From NCBI GenBank assembly GCA_018700215.1, contig JABIST010000420.1, forward strand, positions 1-17,009: a DNA stretch of 17,009 bases, in the 5' to 3' direction. The position numbers and the translations under genes are program-made. Shown piece after piece: positions 6,370 to 13,896 of this stretch (the first letter of the stretch is position 1; the number at the start of each line of letters is the position of its first letter). Origin of the DNA: Dehalococcoidia bacterium (GTDB lineage Bacteria > Chloroflexota > Dehalococcoidia > UBA2979). The notes under the pieces were generated by a model that worked only from the letters and a program-made list of their open reading frames with translations, made no database searches and was not told the origin of the DNA.

Positions 6370-7746
6370 CTATCGCAGGCCAAGGGCACGGTCGCCGAAG
6401 AGTGCCAGCAGAGTCTCTCGTGCTTCGGCGACGCTGTACATGCTCCCCGTCACGATTACCGTGCCTCGCTCACCCGCGATCCCTGTCCCACGCTCCAGGG
6501 CCGTGGGAATGTTCGGCGCGGTGGTGACGACCGCGCCTGTTGCACGGACCAGCGCGGCGATCTCCGAGGGATCTGCGGCGCGTGGGTGCGCGGGTGTGCA
6601 GACGATCACCTGGTCATCGGGCGATACGAGCGCCGTGGTAATCCCGTCAGCGTCCTTCCCGTCCAGCAGCCCGAGCACGATCACCCGAGGTCCCGGCACG
6701 CTGGATTGGTCCAGCGCCTGTCGCAGGCGTTTTGCTGCCAATGGGGTGTGCGCGCCATCGACGATGGTCAGTGGGCGTTGGCGGACGATTTCGCCGCGCC
6801 CGGGCAGTTGTACCTGAGCGAGCGCCGTGTGCACCGTCTGCTGGTCCAATTCGATGCCCTGTGTTGCCAGCGCCAGTTCAGCTGCGCGAACAGCAGCGGC
6901 GGCATTCTCCGCCTGATGCTGGCCCAGTAGCTGCATCCGTAGCTTCCGATAGGTGCGTTCAGGTGTTCGAAGATCGAACTCCACTGCGTCCAGGCCGCTG
7001 CTGGTCACCTGGAGCGCGCATTCCTCGGCGATCTCATGCGTCGTCGCACCGGCTGCGGCGGCGGCCTCGTGGATTGGGTCGAGCGCCGAGGCTCGCTGGG
7101 GGGCGATCACCACCTCGCAGGGACCGGTAATGATCCCGGCTTTCTCGCGGGCGATCTCCGGGATCGTCTCCCCGAGGATCGCAGTGTGCTCGAGATCGAG
7201 CGGCGCGATCACCGCCACGGCTTTCGCGCTGACCGCGTTCGTGGTGTCGAGTCGCCCGCCGAGGCCTACCTCCAGCACCTGCCAGGCGCACTGCGCCTCT
7301 GCAGCGGCGTGCCACGCCATCACCGTCAGCAGTTCAAAGTAGGACCACCTGTCGGTCGCTGGGTCCGCCAACACGCGCTCGGCGATCGCCGCGAATCGGC
7401 CGGGCGTGATCGCCACGCCGTCGATCGCGATTCGTTCGCGTGCGGCGTGCAGGTCGGGCGACGTGTTGAGCATCGTGCGTGCCGCGCCGGCGGTGGTCGG
7501 CAGCGCAACGCGCAGCAGCGCCTCTGTCATGGTCGCGATTGAACCCTTGCCTTTGGAGCCCGCCACGTGGACCGTCGGGCGAGCATCGGGCCGCTCGTGA
7601 CGCTCGAGGTACGTGCGGATGTGGTCGATGTCCCAGCGCGCCGCCTCTGCGGTGTTCCCGGACAGTTCAAAGCCGCTGTGCGCCAGCAGTCGCTGGGTGG
7701 CAGTGGTGTAGGCGCGCAGATCGGTTTCACTTGGCGCGTTGGTCAT
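6370..7746 (-). CDS. folC: Folylpolyglutamate synthase / dihydrofolate synthase
   Basis: FolC attaches glutamate to dihydropteroate and/or folates by an ATP-dependent ligase reaction of the Mur-ligase type. The 458-aa product has the P-loop GSKGKGS (about residues 63-69), the family signature LEVGLGGRLDTTN, the second motif LEHTAILGETIPEIAREKAGI, and a C-terminal ligase domain with VDGAHT, where DGAHN is more common. The start at ATG 7746 (MTNAPSETDL) fits the family better than the GTG at 7773. No SD precedes either codon; a -10-like TACACT ends 7 nt before the ATG, suggesting leaderless transcription. The gene is first in the folC-fabF pair and divergent from the DUF1122-like gene. Confidence 0.92.
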   Translation of the reverse strand: MTNAPSETDLRAYTTATQRLLAHSGFELSGNTAEAARWDIDHIRTYLERHERPDARPTVHVAGSKGKGSIATMTEALLRVALPTTAGAARTMLNTSPDLHAARERIAIDGVAITPGRFAAIAERVLADPATDRWSYFELLTVMAWHAAAEAQCAWQVLEVGLGGRLDTTNAVSAKAVAVIAPLDLEHTAILGETIPEIAREKAGIITGPCEVVIAPQRASALDPIHEAAAAAGATTHEIAEECALQVTSSGLDAVEFDLRTPERTYRKLRMQLLGQHQAENAAAAVRAAELALATQGIELDQQTVHTALAQVQLPGRGEIVRQRPLTIVDGAHTPLAAKRLRQALDQSSVPGPRVIVLGLLDGKDADGITTALVSPDDQVIVCTPAHPRAADPSEIAALVRATGAVVTTAPNIPTALERGTGIAGERGTVIVTGSMYSVAEARETLLALFGDRALGLR

Positions 7747-7753
7747 GTGGGGC

Positions 7754-7759
7754 AGTGTA
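7754..7759 (-). promoter_or_regulatory. -10-like hexamer of a possible leaderless folC transcript
   Basis: On the minus strand TACACT (four of six consensus positions) is separated from the folC ATG by 7 nt, the distance expected if transcription starts at or next to the start codon. The -35 position 17 nt upstream is poor. The absence of any SD before folC is the main supporting observation. Confidence 0.25.
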
Positions 7760-7813
7760 CGAAGTGCCTGCACTGGCGACGACGTGCGGTCGCTGGTTTG
7801 CTACGTTTCGACC

Positions 7814-8557
7814 ATGACACCAACTTCAACCGCTCTGACCGCCGGTTGGCGCCCCGTTACGTCTGACGCGGAGCATCCAATCGCTGCGCTCCAGGGCGCT
7901 GCCGTTGGGCAGGGCGTTTGGCTTGAGGTTGAGATCGGCTCTCAGAGCCGCTCGGGAGCGACCCACATTCGTGCCTATCTGGTCAGCGACGAGCTGGGCC
8001 GGACGCTTGAGCCTGTTCTACACGCACTGCATCACAGCGGAGCGCTCCCGCTGCAGCACTGGATCGAGGTGACCGACTACCTCGATCGTCCCACGGTCGC
8101 GGGTGGCGGGTTCGTCGAGATTCCCGAGGGCATCGAGCTGAGAATCGTCCAGGCGGTCGGCGCGCTGGTGCCGCCGGGAGGGCAGCTCATGCTGGAGTAC
8201 GACTCCCCGTCGCGCTCGGTCACCGCCAGTGCGCTAGCGGCTGGTGTGCCCCCAGCGGCGACGCCGCTTGGCGGCATGATGTTTGCGGCTGGTTGCGGTG
8301 TGGTCGTACGCGACCATGGCCGGGCTGCTGGCGGTCGATCCGGACGCCGCAAGCTGCGAGGGTTCCGAGCGAACGACGCTGAGCACGAGCGTGTCCGCGG
8401 GATGGAGATGTTCGCAGAGCTCGAGGCGTTCATGGGCTGGTCAAAGGATCTCGACTGGCTGGTCCAGTCGCAGACGCGACCGATCGCCGAGGCGACGATC
8501 ACGACGCTGCGCGGCCGGTTCCAGGTCCCGGACGGCCCGATGCCGCTGGCCGAGTGA
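7814..8557 (+). CDS. DUF1122-like protein, function unknown
   Basis: The 247-aa product has no recognisable catalytic motif. The segment around residues 135-165, with LMLEYDSPSR followed by GVPPAATPLGGMMFAAG, closely resembles what I remember of the DUF1122 family (archaeal and Chloroflexota proteins, thought to have a GNAT-like fold). That resemblance is the only functional clue, and acetyltransferase activity is not shown. The start at ATG 7814 (MTPTSTALTAGW) has no SD; an upstream in-frame TTG at 7739 would overlap folC. The gene shares a 67-bp divergent intergenic region with folC. The C-terminal ~70 residues are rich in Arg and Glu and probably helical. It is followed by a 150-bp gap before fbp. 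Confidence 0.6.
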   Translation: MTPTSTALTAGWRPVTSDAEHPIAALQGAAVGQGVWLEVEIGSQSRSGATHIRAYLVSDELGRTLEPVLHALHHSGALPLQHWIEVTDYLDRPTVAGGGFVEIPEGIELRIVQAVGALVPPGGQLMLEYDSPSRSVTASALAAGVPPAATPLGGMMFAAGCGVVVRDHGRAAGGRSGRRKLRGFRANDAEHERVRGMEMFAELEAFMGWSKDLDWLVQSQTRPIAEATITTLRGRFQVPDGPMPLAE

Positions 8558-8679
8558 GTGCATCCATAGTCCGATACCGCCGCGCTGCGGCCTGCGATGA
8601 TATGGTCCATGTGCCCGCGACGACGGCATCGCAGAGCGACCCGACCGGCGCGTGAACGCTCGAACACAGCTACAACTCT

Positions 8680-8701
8680 CCCGCTGAGCGGGCGATAGGA
8701 G
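8680..8701 (+). promoter_or_regulatory. Short hairpin next to the fbp ribosome binding site
   Basis: CCCGC (8680-8684), loop TGA, GCGGG (8688-8692) forms a 5-bp GC stem that ends 3 nt before the SD TAGGAG (8696-8701), which is itself 6 nt from the ATG at 8708. The stem could affect ribosome access. The rest of the 8558-8679 gap holds no clear promoter; a -10-like GATGAT (8596-8601) lacks a -35. Confidence 0.35.
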
Positions 8702-8707
8702 CCGTAC

Positions 8708-9673
8708 ATGGCCTTGCCGGTCGACGGCATCGCGACCCCCGTCGAGGGCATCGACGAGCCGGCGCTGGCGCGTGCGCTGGCGGCGATTGTCAGCGCGTCG
8801 CGCGATGTCTCGCGGCATGTGCGCTCCGGGGCGCTGCTGGAGCTGCCAGAGACGCACGGCGAGATCAACGTGCAGGGCGAGGTGGTTCACCCACTGGACA
8901 TCCTGGGCACGGAGACCTTCGTTCGCGCGTTCGACGCCAGCAATGTGGTGGCCGGCCTTGTCTGCGAAGAGCTGGCGGAACCGCAGTTCTACTCGGTGGA
9001 CCCGGCATCGCCGTCCTACCTCTGTGTACTCGATCCGATCGACGGCACCTCGAACGCTGACATCGCGATCACGATCGGCTCGATCTACGGCGTGTTCCCA
9101 ACCGAGGCGGGTGTCGAGCTGAGCGGCGAGCAGCCGTTTCTTCGTCCTGGTACGGACTTCGTTGCCACTGGCTACGTGCTCTACGGCTCCAGCACCGTGT
9201 TGGTGCTGGCCACGCCTGGCCGAGTGCAGGAGTTCACGCTCCACGATGCGAGTGGCGAATTCCGGCTGACGCGCGCCGATATGCGTATCCCTGACACCTG
9301 CCCCTACTACAGCGTGAACCAGGGTTACGAGGACCGTTGGGACCCAGCAGTGCAGCGCGCGGTTCAGGCCGTGCGGCAGGGACGTTCGCTCCGCTACGTC
9401 GGCTCGCTGGTGTCAGACTTTCATCGGGATCTCGTACGGGGCGGCGTCTTCCTCTACCCGGCGGATTCGAAGAACCCGAACGGCAAGATCCGCGTGCTGT
9501 ACGAAGCAGCGGTCTTTGCCTACATCGCGGAGCAGGCCGGCGGCGCCGCCAGCATCGGCGTGGGGCCGGTACTCGAGTTGGTGCCGGACTCGGTGCATCA
9601 GCGCACCCCGCTGTTCATCGGAAACGCCGTAGCCGTGGAACAGATCGACCACGCGTTGCGCGCTGGCGGCTAG
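8708..9673 (+). CDS. fbp: Fructose-1,6-bisphosphatase, class I
   Basis: It hydrolyses fructose 1,6-bisphosphate to fructose 6-phosphate, the committed step of gluconeogenesis, in the cytosol. The 321-aa product keeps the class I hallmarks: INVQGEVVHPLDILG; metal ligands E87-E88 (CEE, where SEE is usual) and D109-P-I-D112-G-T-S-N; the substrate/product region RYVGSLVSDFHRDLVRGGVFLYP; and E266 in the closing LYEAAVFAYIAEQAGG. All metal ligands are present, so it should be active. The typical AMP-binding N-terminal residues are not recognisable. The start is ATG 8708 with TAGGAG at 6-nt spacing. It is the first gene of a tight rightward run; the next gene, an FBPA/P homologue, starts 3 nt after its stop. 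Confidence 0.92.
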   Translation: MALPVDGIATPVEGIDEPALARALAAIVSASRDVSRHVRSGALLELPETHGEINVQGEVVHPLDILGTETFVRAFDASNVVAGLVCEELAEPQFYSVDPASPSYLCVLDPIDGTSNADIAITIGSIYGVFPTEAGVELSGEQPFLRPGTDFVATGYVLYGSSTVLVLATPGRVQEFTLHDASGEFRLTRADMRIPDTCPYYSVNQGYEDRWDPAVQRAVQAVRQGRSLRYVGSLVSDFHRDLVRGGVFLYPADSKNPNGKIRVLYEAAVFAYIAEQAGGAASIGVGPVLELVPDSVHQRTPLFIGNAVAVEQIDHALRAGG

Positions 9674-9676
9674 CTG

Positions 9677-10774
9677 GTGCGGATCACGCTGACCGCTGTC
9701 ACCGCGGCTGCCGGCGGGTACGTTGGGCCTGATGGCGCGCACCCCGACCTGCTCGCCGCCGCTCACGAGGTGCTGGCTGCCGCCGTCACTGACGGCCAAC
9801 TGATCGATGCGCAGGCCCAGCCCCTCGGTGGTTCGCTGCTGCTGCTGCTCTCGCACGACCGAGGCGAGGACGACGCCGCGACGCACGAACTCGCCTGGGA
9901 CGCGATCGAGGCCGCCTCGGGCGTCGCGCGCCAGCTCCAGCTGCACGCACCGGGCGCGGGTCTCGCCGCCGATGTGTTCCCGGGCACGCTTGTTGGCGCG
10001 GGCCCCAGCGTGGCTGAACTCGCATTCGAGGAGCGCCCCTCGGAGCCAGTGATCGCCTTCGCGGGTGCGGGTACGGCCACCGGCGCCTTCAACCTGCCGC
10101 TCTACAAGACCTTCGCAGACCCGTTCAACACCGCCGGCCTCGTACTCGCCGATGCGCTGCACGAGGGCTGCTCGTTCGAGGTGCACGACACGATCGAGCG
10201 GCGCAAGGCTGTGTTCAACACACCGGAAGAGGCCTACGACCTGCTGACGTACATCGGCATGCCGGGTCGTTTCGTCGTGAAGCGCGTCATCTCTCGCGCA
10301 GGCGGCGAGGTGGTGGCCACCGCCTCCAGCGAGCGCATCGCGCAGGCGACCGGTGCTGGTAGCGGCCACGAGGCCCCACTCGCTCTGGTTCGCTGCGAGG
10401 GCGATCTACCCACCATCGGCGAAGCGACGGAGCCGTTCGCGATCCCCGCACTGGTCGAGGGCTTCAGCCGCGGCACCCACCTCGGGCCGTGGATGCCGGT
10501 GCGCCTGGCCGACGCCTCGGCTGGCCGCTTCGATGGCCCGCCGCGCGCGATTGCGCTTGGCTTCGAGATTGCAGCGGGCAAGCTGACCGGCCCACGTGAT
10601 CTGTTCGACCACCCTTCGTTCGACCGCGCCCGCGAGCAGGCAAACCTGATCGCCGACGTGCTTCGCCAGCAAGGCACGTTCGAGCCCCACCGCCTCCCGC
10701 TCGACGAGTCCGAGCAGCAGCAGCTCCCCGCCGTCGCCACCCGCACCGAGTCCCGCTGGGTCGACGCGAGTTAA
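9677..10774 (+). CDS. FBP aldolase/phosphatase (FBPA/P) homologue with degenerate active site
   Basis: The 365-aa product aligns, essentially without gaps to about residue 290, with archaeal bifunctional FBP aldolase/phosphatase as I recall the Sulfolobus tokodaii sequence. Shared scaffold includes FEERPSEPVI (117-126), NLPLYKTFADPFNT (139-152), FEVHD (167-171), RFDGPPR (284-290) and FEPHRLP (335-341). The catalytic positions are mostly replaced. The first metal Asp is A11 and the His is P18. The Asp pair of GDD is G52-S53. The Tyr and Gln near 90-94 are H90 and A94. The Asp-Lys of MADKT is A131-G132. The aldolase Tyr is G228, the Schiff-base Lys is H231, and the following Asp pair is E232-A233. 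D286 survives. The frame is intact with no frameshift. The start is GTG 9677, coupled to fbp. Aldolase activity is very unlikely and phosphatase activity doubtful; a structural or regulatory role beside FBPase is inferred. Confidence 0.88.
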   Translation: MRITLTAVTAAAGGYVGPDGAHPDLLAAAHEVLAAAVTDGQLIDAQAQPLGGSLLLLLSHDRGEDDAATHELAWDAIEAASGVARQLQLHAPGAGLAADVFPGTLVGAGPSVAELAFEERPSEPVIAFAGAGTATGAFNLPLYKTFADPFNTAGLVLADALHEGCSFEVHDTIERRKAVFNTPEEAYDLLTYIGMPGRFVVKRVISRAGGEVVATASSERIAQATGAGSGHEAPLALVRCEGDLPTIGEATEPFAIPALVEGFSRGTHLGPWMPVRLADASAGRFDGPPRAIALGFEIAAGKLTGPRDLFDHPSFDRAREQANLIADVLRQQGTFEPHRLPLDESEQQQLPAVATRTESRWVDAS

Positions 10775-10787
10775 CGAGGACGTGCCA

Positions 10788-11417
10788 ATGCCACAGACCG
10801 ATTCCCCGAGGCTGGTCGTTGCCACCTCGAACAAGGGCAAGCTGCGGGAGATTCGCGAGCTGCTCGAGCCGACCGGCTGGACCGCGCTCAGCCTGGCCGA
10901 CGTGATTGCGCCGGCCGGCGTGATCGAGACCGGCCGCTCCTACCTCGAAAATGCCGTCGCGAAGGCGGTCTCCGTTGCGAACGTCACCGGGCTGCCGGCG
11001 CTTGCCGATGACTCCGGCCTCGAGGTGGACGCGCTCGACGGTCGGCCCGGCGTCACCTCGGCCCGCTACGGGGGCCCGCTGCTCAGCGATGCCGGACGTT
11101 GCGCGCACCTGCTGCAAGACCTTCGAGCAGTGCCCCGCGCTCGACGTCGTGCGCGGTTCCGCGCCGTCGTCGTGCTGGCGCTGCCCGGCGGCCAGCGGTT
11201 TGTTCGCGAGGGTGTGCTCGAAGGCCGTATCACCGAGGTCGAGCGCGGCAGCAACGGCTTCGGTTACGATCCTGTCTTCGAGATCCACGACGGTCGCACG
11301 CTCGCCGAGATTGGCGAAGAGAAGCAGCAGCTGAGCCACAGGTCTCAGGCACTTCGTGCGATGATGAAGGTGTTGGGGGAGCTCCATGAGCACGACGGGA
11401 CCCGCCGCGCACATTGA
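10788..11417 (+). CDS. rdgB: Non-canonical purine NTP pyrophosphatase (RdgB/HAM1)
   Basis: It hydrolyses ITP, XTP and dITP to monophosphates, keeping deaminated purines out of nucleic acids. The 209-aa product has the family motifs in order: TSNKGKLREI near the N-terminus, ETGRSYLENA, ADDSGLEVDALDGRPGVTSARY (catalytic Asp and substrate loop), GSNGFGYDPVF, and SHRSQALRAM near the end. GAGGA (10776-10780) lies 7 nt before ATG 10788, so this start is preferred over the GTG at 10782. It follows the FBPA/P homologue by 13 nt and overlaps moaA by 32 nt, indicating translational coupling. Confidence 0.93.
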   Translation: MPQTDSPRLVVATSNKGKLREIRELLEPTGWTALSLADVIAPAGVIETGRSYLENAVAKAVSVANVTGLPALADDSGLEVDALDGRPGVTSARYGGPLLSDAGRCAHLLQDLRAVPRARRRARFRAVVVLALPGGQRFVREGVLEGRITEVERGSNGFGYDPVFEIHDGRTLAEIGEEKQQLSHRSQALRAMMKVLGELHEHDGTRRAH

Positions 11418-12441
11418 TGATATCGACGAGCCGATGGTCGATAGCTTCGGCCGGCCGCTGCGTGACCTGCGTATCTCCGTCACCGACCGCTGCAACTTCC
11501 GTTGTCAGTACTGCATGCCGAAAGAGGTCTTTGGCCCGGCCTTCGCCTTCCTCCCGCGCGACGCGATTCTGACCTTCGAGGAGATCGCACGGATCGCCCG
11601 CATCACCGCTGAGCTGGGTGTTCGCAAATTCCGTCTCACCGGCGGTGAGCCGCTGCTCCGTGCCGAACTGCACAAGCTGATCGAGCAGCTCCACGCGATC
11701 CCCGGCGCCGAGGTGGCGCTCACCACCAACGCCACGCTGCTTGCCAGTCAGGCAGAGCAGCTTGCCGCTGCTGGGCTCGATCGCGTCACCGTCAGCCTCG
11801 ATTCGCTCGACGACGAGGTCTTCCGCTCGATGAACGACATGAATTTCCCGGTTGCACCCGTGCTCGAAGGCATCGAGGTCGCTACCGCCGCCGGACTCGG
11901 CCCGATCAAGGTCAACGCGGTGGTCCGCAAAGGCGTCAACGATCAGACCCTGGTCGACCTCGCCCGCCACTTCCGCGGTACTGAGCACATCGTTCGCTTC
12001 ATCGAGTTCATGGACGTCGGCAGCACCAACGGCTGGCGGCTGGACGAGGTGATTCCATCCTCGGAGCTGGTTGGGCTGATCGATGCTGAGTTCCCGCTGG
12101 AGCCGGTTGATGCGAACTACACCGGTGAGGTGGCCCGGCGATACCGCTATCGCGACGGTGCTGGCGAGATCGGCTTCATCAGCTCCGTCACGCAGCCGTT
12201 TTGCGGCGCCTGTAGCCGTGCGCGCATCTCAGCCGAGGGCCAGCTCTTCACCTGCCTCTTCGCCACCGAGGGCACCGATCTCCGTGCCGCGCTGCGCGAG
12301 GGCGCCAGTGACGAGGATCTGACCGCGCTGCTGCGGCGCGTCTGGGGCATCCGCGACGACCGCTACTCGGCGCTGCGCTCCGAGGCGACCGAGGATCTGC
12401 CCGAGCGCCCGAAGATCGAGATGTCCTACATCGGTGGTTGA
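11386..12441 (+). CDS. moaA: GTP 3',8-cyclase MoaA (molybdenum cofactor synthesis)
   Basis: This radical-SAM enzyme turns GTP into 3',8-cyclo-7,8-dihydro-GTP, which MoaC converts to cyclic pyranopterin monophosphate. The 351-aa product has the N-terminal cluster motif C36-x3-C40-x2-C43 (DRCNFRCQYCMP), the SAM-binding LTGGEPLLR, and the second 4Fe-4S cluster C273-x2-C276 ... C290 (FCGACSRARISAEGQLFTC). It ends in the GG pair needed by MoaA. The start is ATG 11386, with GGGGGAG 6 nt upstream, inside the end of rdgB. The stop is followed immediately by moaC. No moaB, moaD, moaE or molybdoenzyme gene is in the window. Confidence 0.96.
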   Translation: MSTTGPAAHIDDIDEPMVDSFGRPLRDLRISVTDRCNFRCQYCMPKEVFGPAFAFLPRDAILTFEEIARIARITAELGVRKFRLTGGEPLLRAELHKLIEQLHAIPGAEVALTTNATLLASQAEQLAAAGLDRVTVSLDSLDDEVFRSMNDMNFPVAPVLEGIEVATAAGLGPIKVNAVVRKGVNDQTLVDLARHFRGTEHIVRFIEFMDVGSTNGWRLDEVIPSSELVGLIDAEFPLEPVDANYTGEVARRYRYRDGAGEIGFISSVTQPFCGACSRARISAEGQLFTCLFATEGTDLRAALREGASDEDLTALLRRVWGIRDDRYSALRSEATEDLPERPKIEMSYIGG

Positions 12442-12442
12442 G

Positions 12443-12937
12443 ATGACTGATTCGAACGACCAGCAGCTCAGCCACCTCGATTCGCAGGGGCACGCGCACA
12501 TGGTCGATGTCTCCGACAAGGACGTCACCGCTCGCGAAGCCACCGCACGCGGTCGCGTGCGGATGCGTGCGGAGACGCTGGCACTGATCGTGGACGGCGA
12601 GATTCCGAAGGGCGATGTCTTCGCGACCGCCCGGATCGCGGGGATCATGGCCGCAAAGCGCACCCACGAGCTGATCCCACTCTGTCATCCACTGCCGATC
12701 AGCGGCATCGAAGTTGCACTCTGCCCCGACACTGAGGCGTCCACCGTTGAGATCGAGGCGACGGTCCGCACCACTTCGCGCACCGGTGTCGAGATGGAGG
12801 CGCTGACCGCCGTCAGCGTGGCGGCGCTCACCATCTACGACATGTGCAAGGCGGTCGAGAAGACCATGCAGATCGAGAACGTTCGACTCGTCGCGAAGTC
12901 AGGTGGCAAGTCCGGCGACTTCCGCGCCGAAGACTAG
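12443..12937 (+). CDS. moaC: Cyclic pyranopterin monophosphate synthase MoaC
   Basis: It carries out the second step of molybdenum cofactor synthesis, using the MoaA product. The 164-aa product has HMVDVSDKDVTAREA, the active-site stretch AAKRTHELIPLCHPL, and GVEMEALTAVSVAALTIYDMCKA, all diagnostic, and ends near KSGGKSG as usual. The ATG at 12443 begins 1 nt after the moaA stop (TGA 12439-12441); a GTG at 12434 would overlap moaA. Translation is probably coupled. Its stop overlaps the convergent EamA gene's stop. Confidence 0.95.
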   Translation: MTDSNDQQLSHLDSQGHAHMVDVSDKDVTAREATARGRVRMRAETLALIVDGEIPKGDVFATARIAGIMAAKRTHELIPLCHPLPISGIEVALCPDTEASTVEIEATVRTTSRTGVEMEALTAVSVAALTIYDMCKAVEKTMQIENVRLVAKSGGKSGDFRAED

Positions 12938-13854
12938 CTATCCGTGTCGGAGCCAGCCGCCACCTGTGCCACCGTCTGCTTCGCCGGTCGATTCAACAGG
13001 TAGATCCCGGCAAGGATCAGTGCCAGCCCCGGCCAGACCGACCAGCCCACCGACTCATCGAGCACCGCCCAGCCCCAGAAGACCGCGGCGGCCGGCGCCA
13101 GGTAGGTCACCATCGACGCCTGGGTGGCGTGCAGCGTGGCCAGCAGCCAGTAGTAGATCAGGTACGCAACGCCGCTGGCCAGCACACCCAGCGCAAGCGC
13201 GGACAGCAACACCTTCGTGGAGAGCGCCGTGAAATCTGGCACCCCATCCATCAGCAGCAACGGTGTGAGGTAGATGAATGCCAGCACGGTCTGGTTGCCT
13301 GCCAGTAGCGTCGAATCCACCCCGCGCAACCTCCTCCGAACCAGCACCGCGGAGGCGGCGTAGCTGAGCGCCGCCAGCAACATCACCAGCGCGCCCTGCG
13401 TGCTCGCGTCACTCACATCCAGCACCCCGGGCCCGATCACGATCGCCAGTCCGACGAACCCCAGCAGCAATCCGAACACGCCGAAGCGGTCGATTCGTTC
13501 TTCCACGAGCGCCAGATGCGCCAGCAGCGCCGCCCACAGCGGCATCGCGCCATTCAGAATCCCCGCCAGCTGCGAGCTGATCTCTTGCTCGGCCCAGGGG
13601 ATCAGTACGAACGGGATCGCGGACCCCAGCGCTCCCACCAGCATCACGCTGCGCCAGTAGCGGCCATCGCGCGGCAGCGCCGTTCGTCGCACCGCCACCA
13701 CGATCGCGATCAGCAGTGCCCCGCCGCCCAGCCGCATCCAACCCACCGCAACCGGGCTCACCTCGTCCAGCATCACCTTGATGAACATGAACGACGAGCC
13801 CCAGATTGAAGCGAGGACAACCAGTCCGATCAGCTGCGGTGTGGGAATACGCAT
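12934..13854 (-). CDS. EamA/DMT-family transporter
   Basis: The 306-aa product is strongly hydrophobic, with about ten predicted membrane helices in two five-helix EamA repeats. The first repeat opens with LIGLVVLASIWGSSFMFIKVMLDE, and the second contains VAYLIYYWLLATLHATQASMVTYLAPAAAVFWGWAVLDE, the typical closing pattern. Drug/metabolite transporters of this family export amino acids, nucleosides or other small molecules; the substrate cannot be told from sequence. The start is ATG 13854 with GGGAG 8 nt upstream. In its mRNA a small hairpin (CCGGC-AGGAAC-GCCGG, 13866-13881) overlaps that SD. It lies 42 nt after the upstream hypothetical gene and is probably in the same operon. Confidence 0.9.
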   Translation of the reverse strand: MRIPTPQLIGLVVLASIWGSSFMFIKVMLDEVSPVAVGWMRLGGGALLIAIVVAVRRTALPRDGRYWRSVMLVGALGSAIPFVLIPWAEQEISSQLAGILNGAMPLWAALLAHLALVEERIDRFGVFGLLLGFVGLAIVIGPGVLDVSDASTQGALVMLLAALSYAASAVLVRRRLRGVDSTLLAGNQTVLAFIYLTPLLLMDGVPDFTALSTKVLLSALALGVLASGVAYLIYYWLLATLHATQASMVTYLAPAAAVFWGWAVLDESVGWSVWPGLALILAGIYLLNRPAKQTVAQVAAGSDTDS

Positions 13855-13896
13855 GGTGTGAACTCCCGGCGTTCCTGCCGGTCTCCTGCTCCGTTG

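Noticed and set aside
8441..9244. Long minus-strand open frame opposite fbp
   Set aside because: It runs antisense to a complete class I FBPase, has Arg/His-rich composition typical of GC-rich shadow frames, and no recognisable domain.
9677..10774. FBPA/P homologue as a decaying pseudogene
   Set aside because: The frame is complete at family length, scaffold motifs are intact, and changes cluster at catalytic positions, which random decay would not produce.
9413..11495. Two long minus-strand open frames (9413-10369 and 10464-11495)
   Set aside because: Both lie antisense to the FBPA/P homologue and rdgB and contain no family motif; long antisense frames are expected at this GC content.
11230..11988. 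Minus-strand open frame opposite rdgB and moaA
   Set aside because: It is antisense to diagnostic rdgB and moaA motifs and lacks any protein-like pattern of its own.
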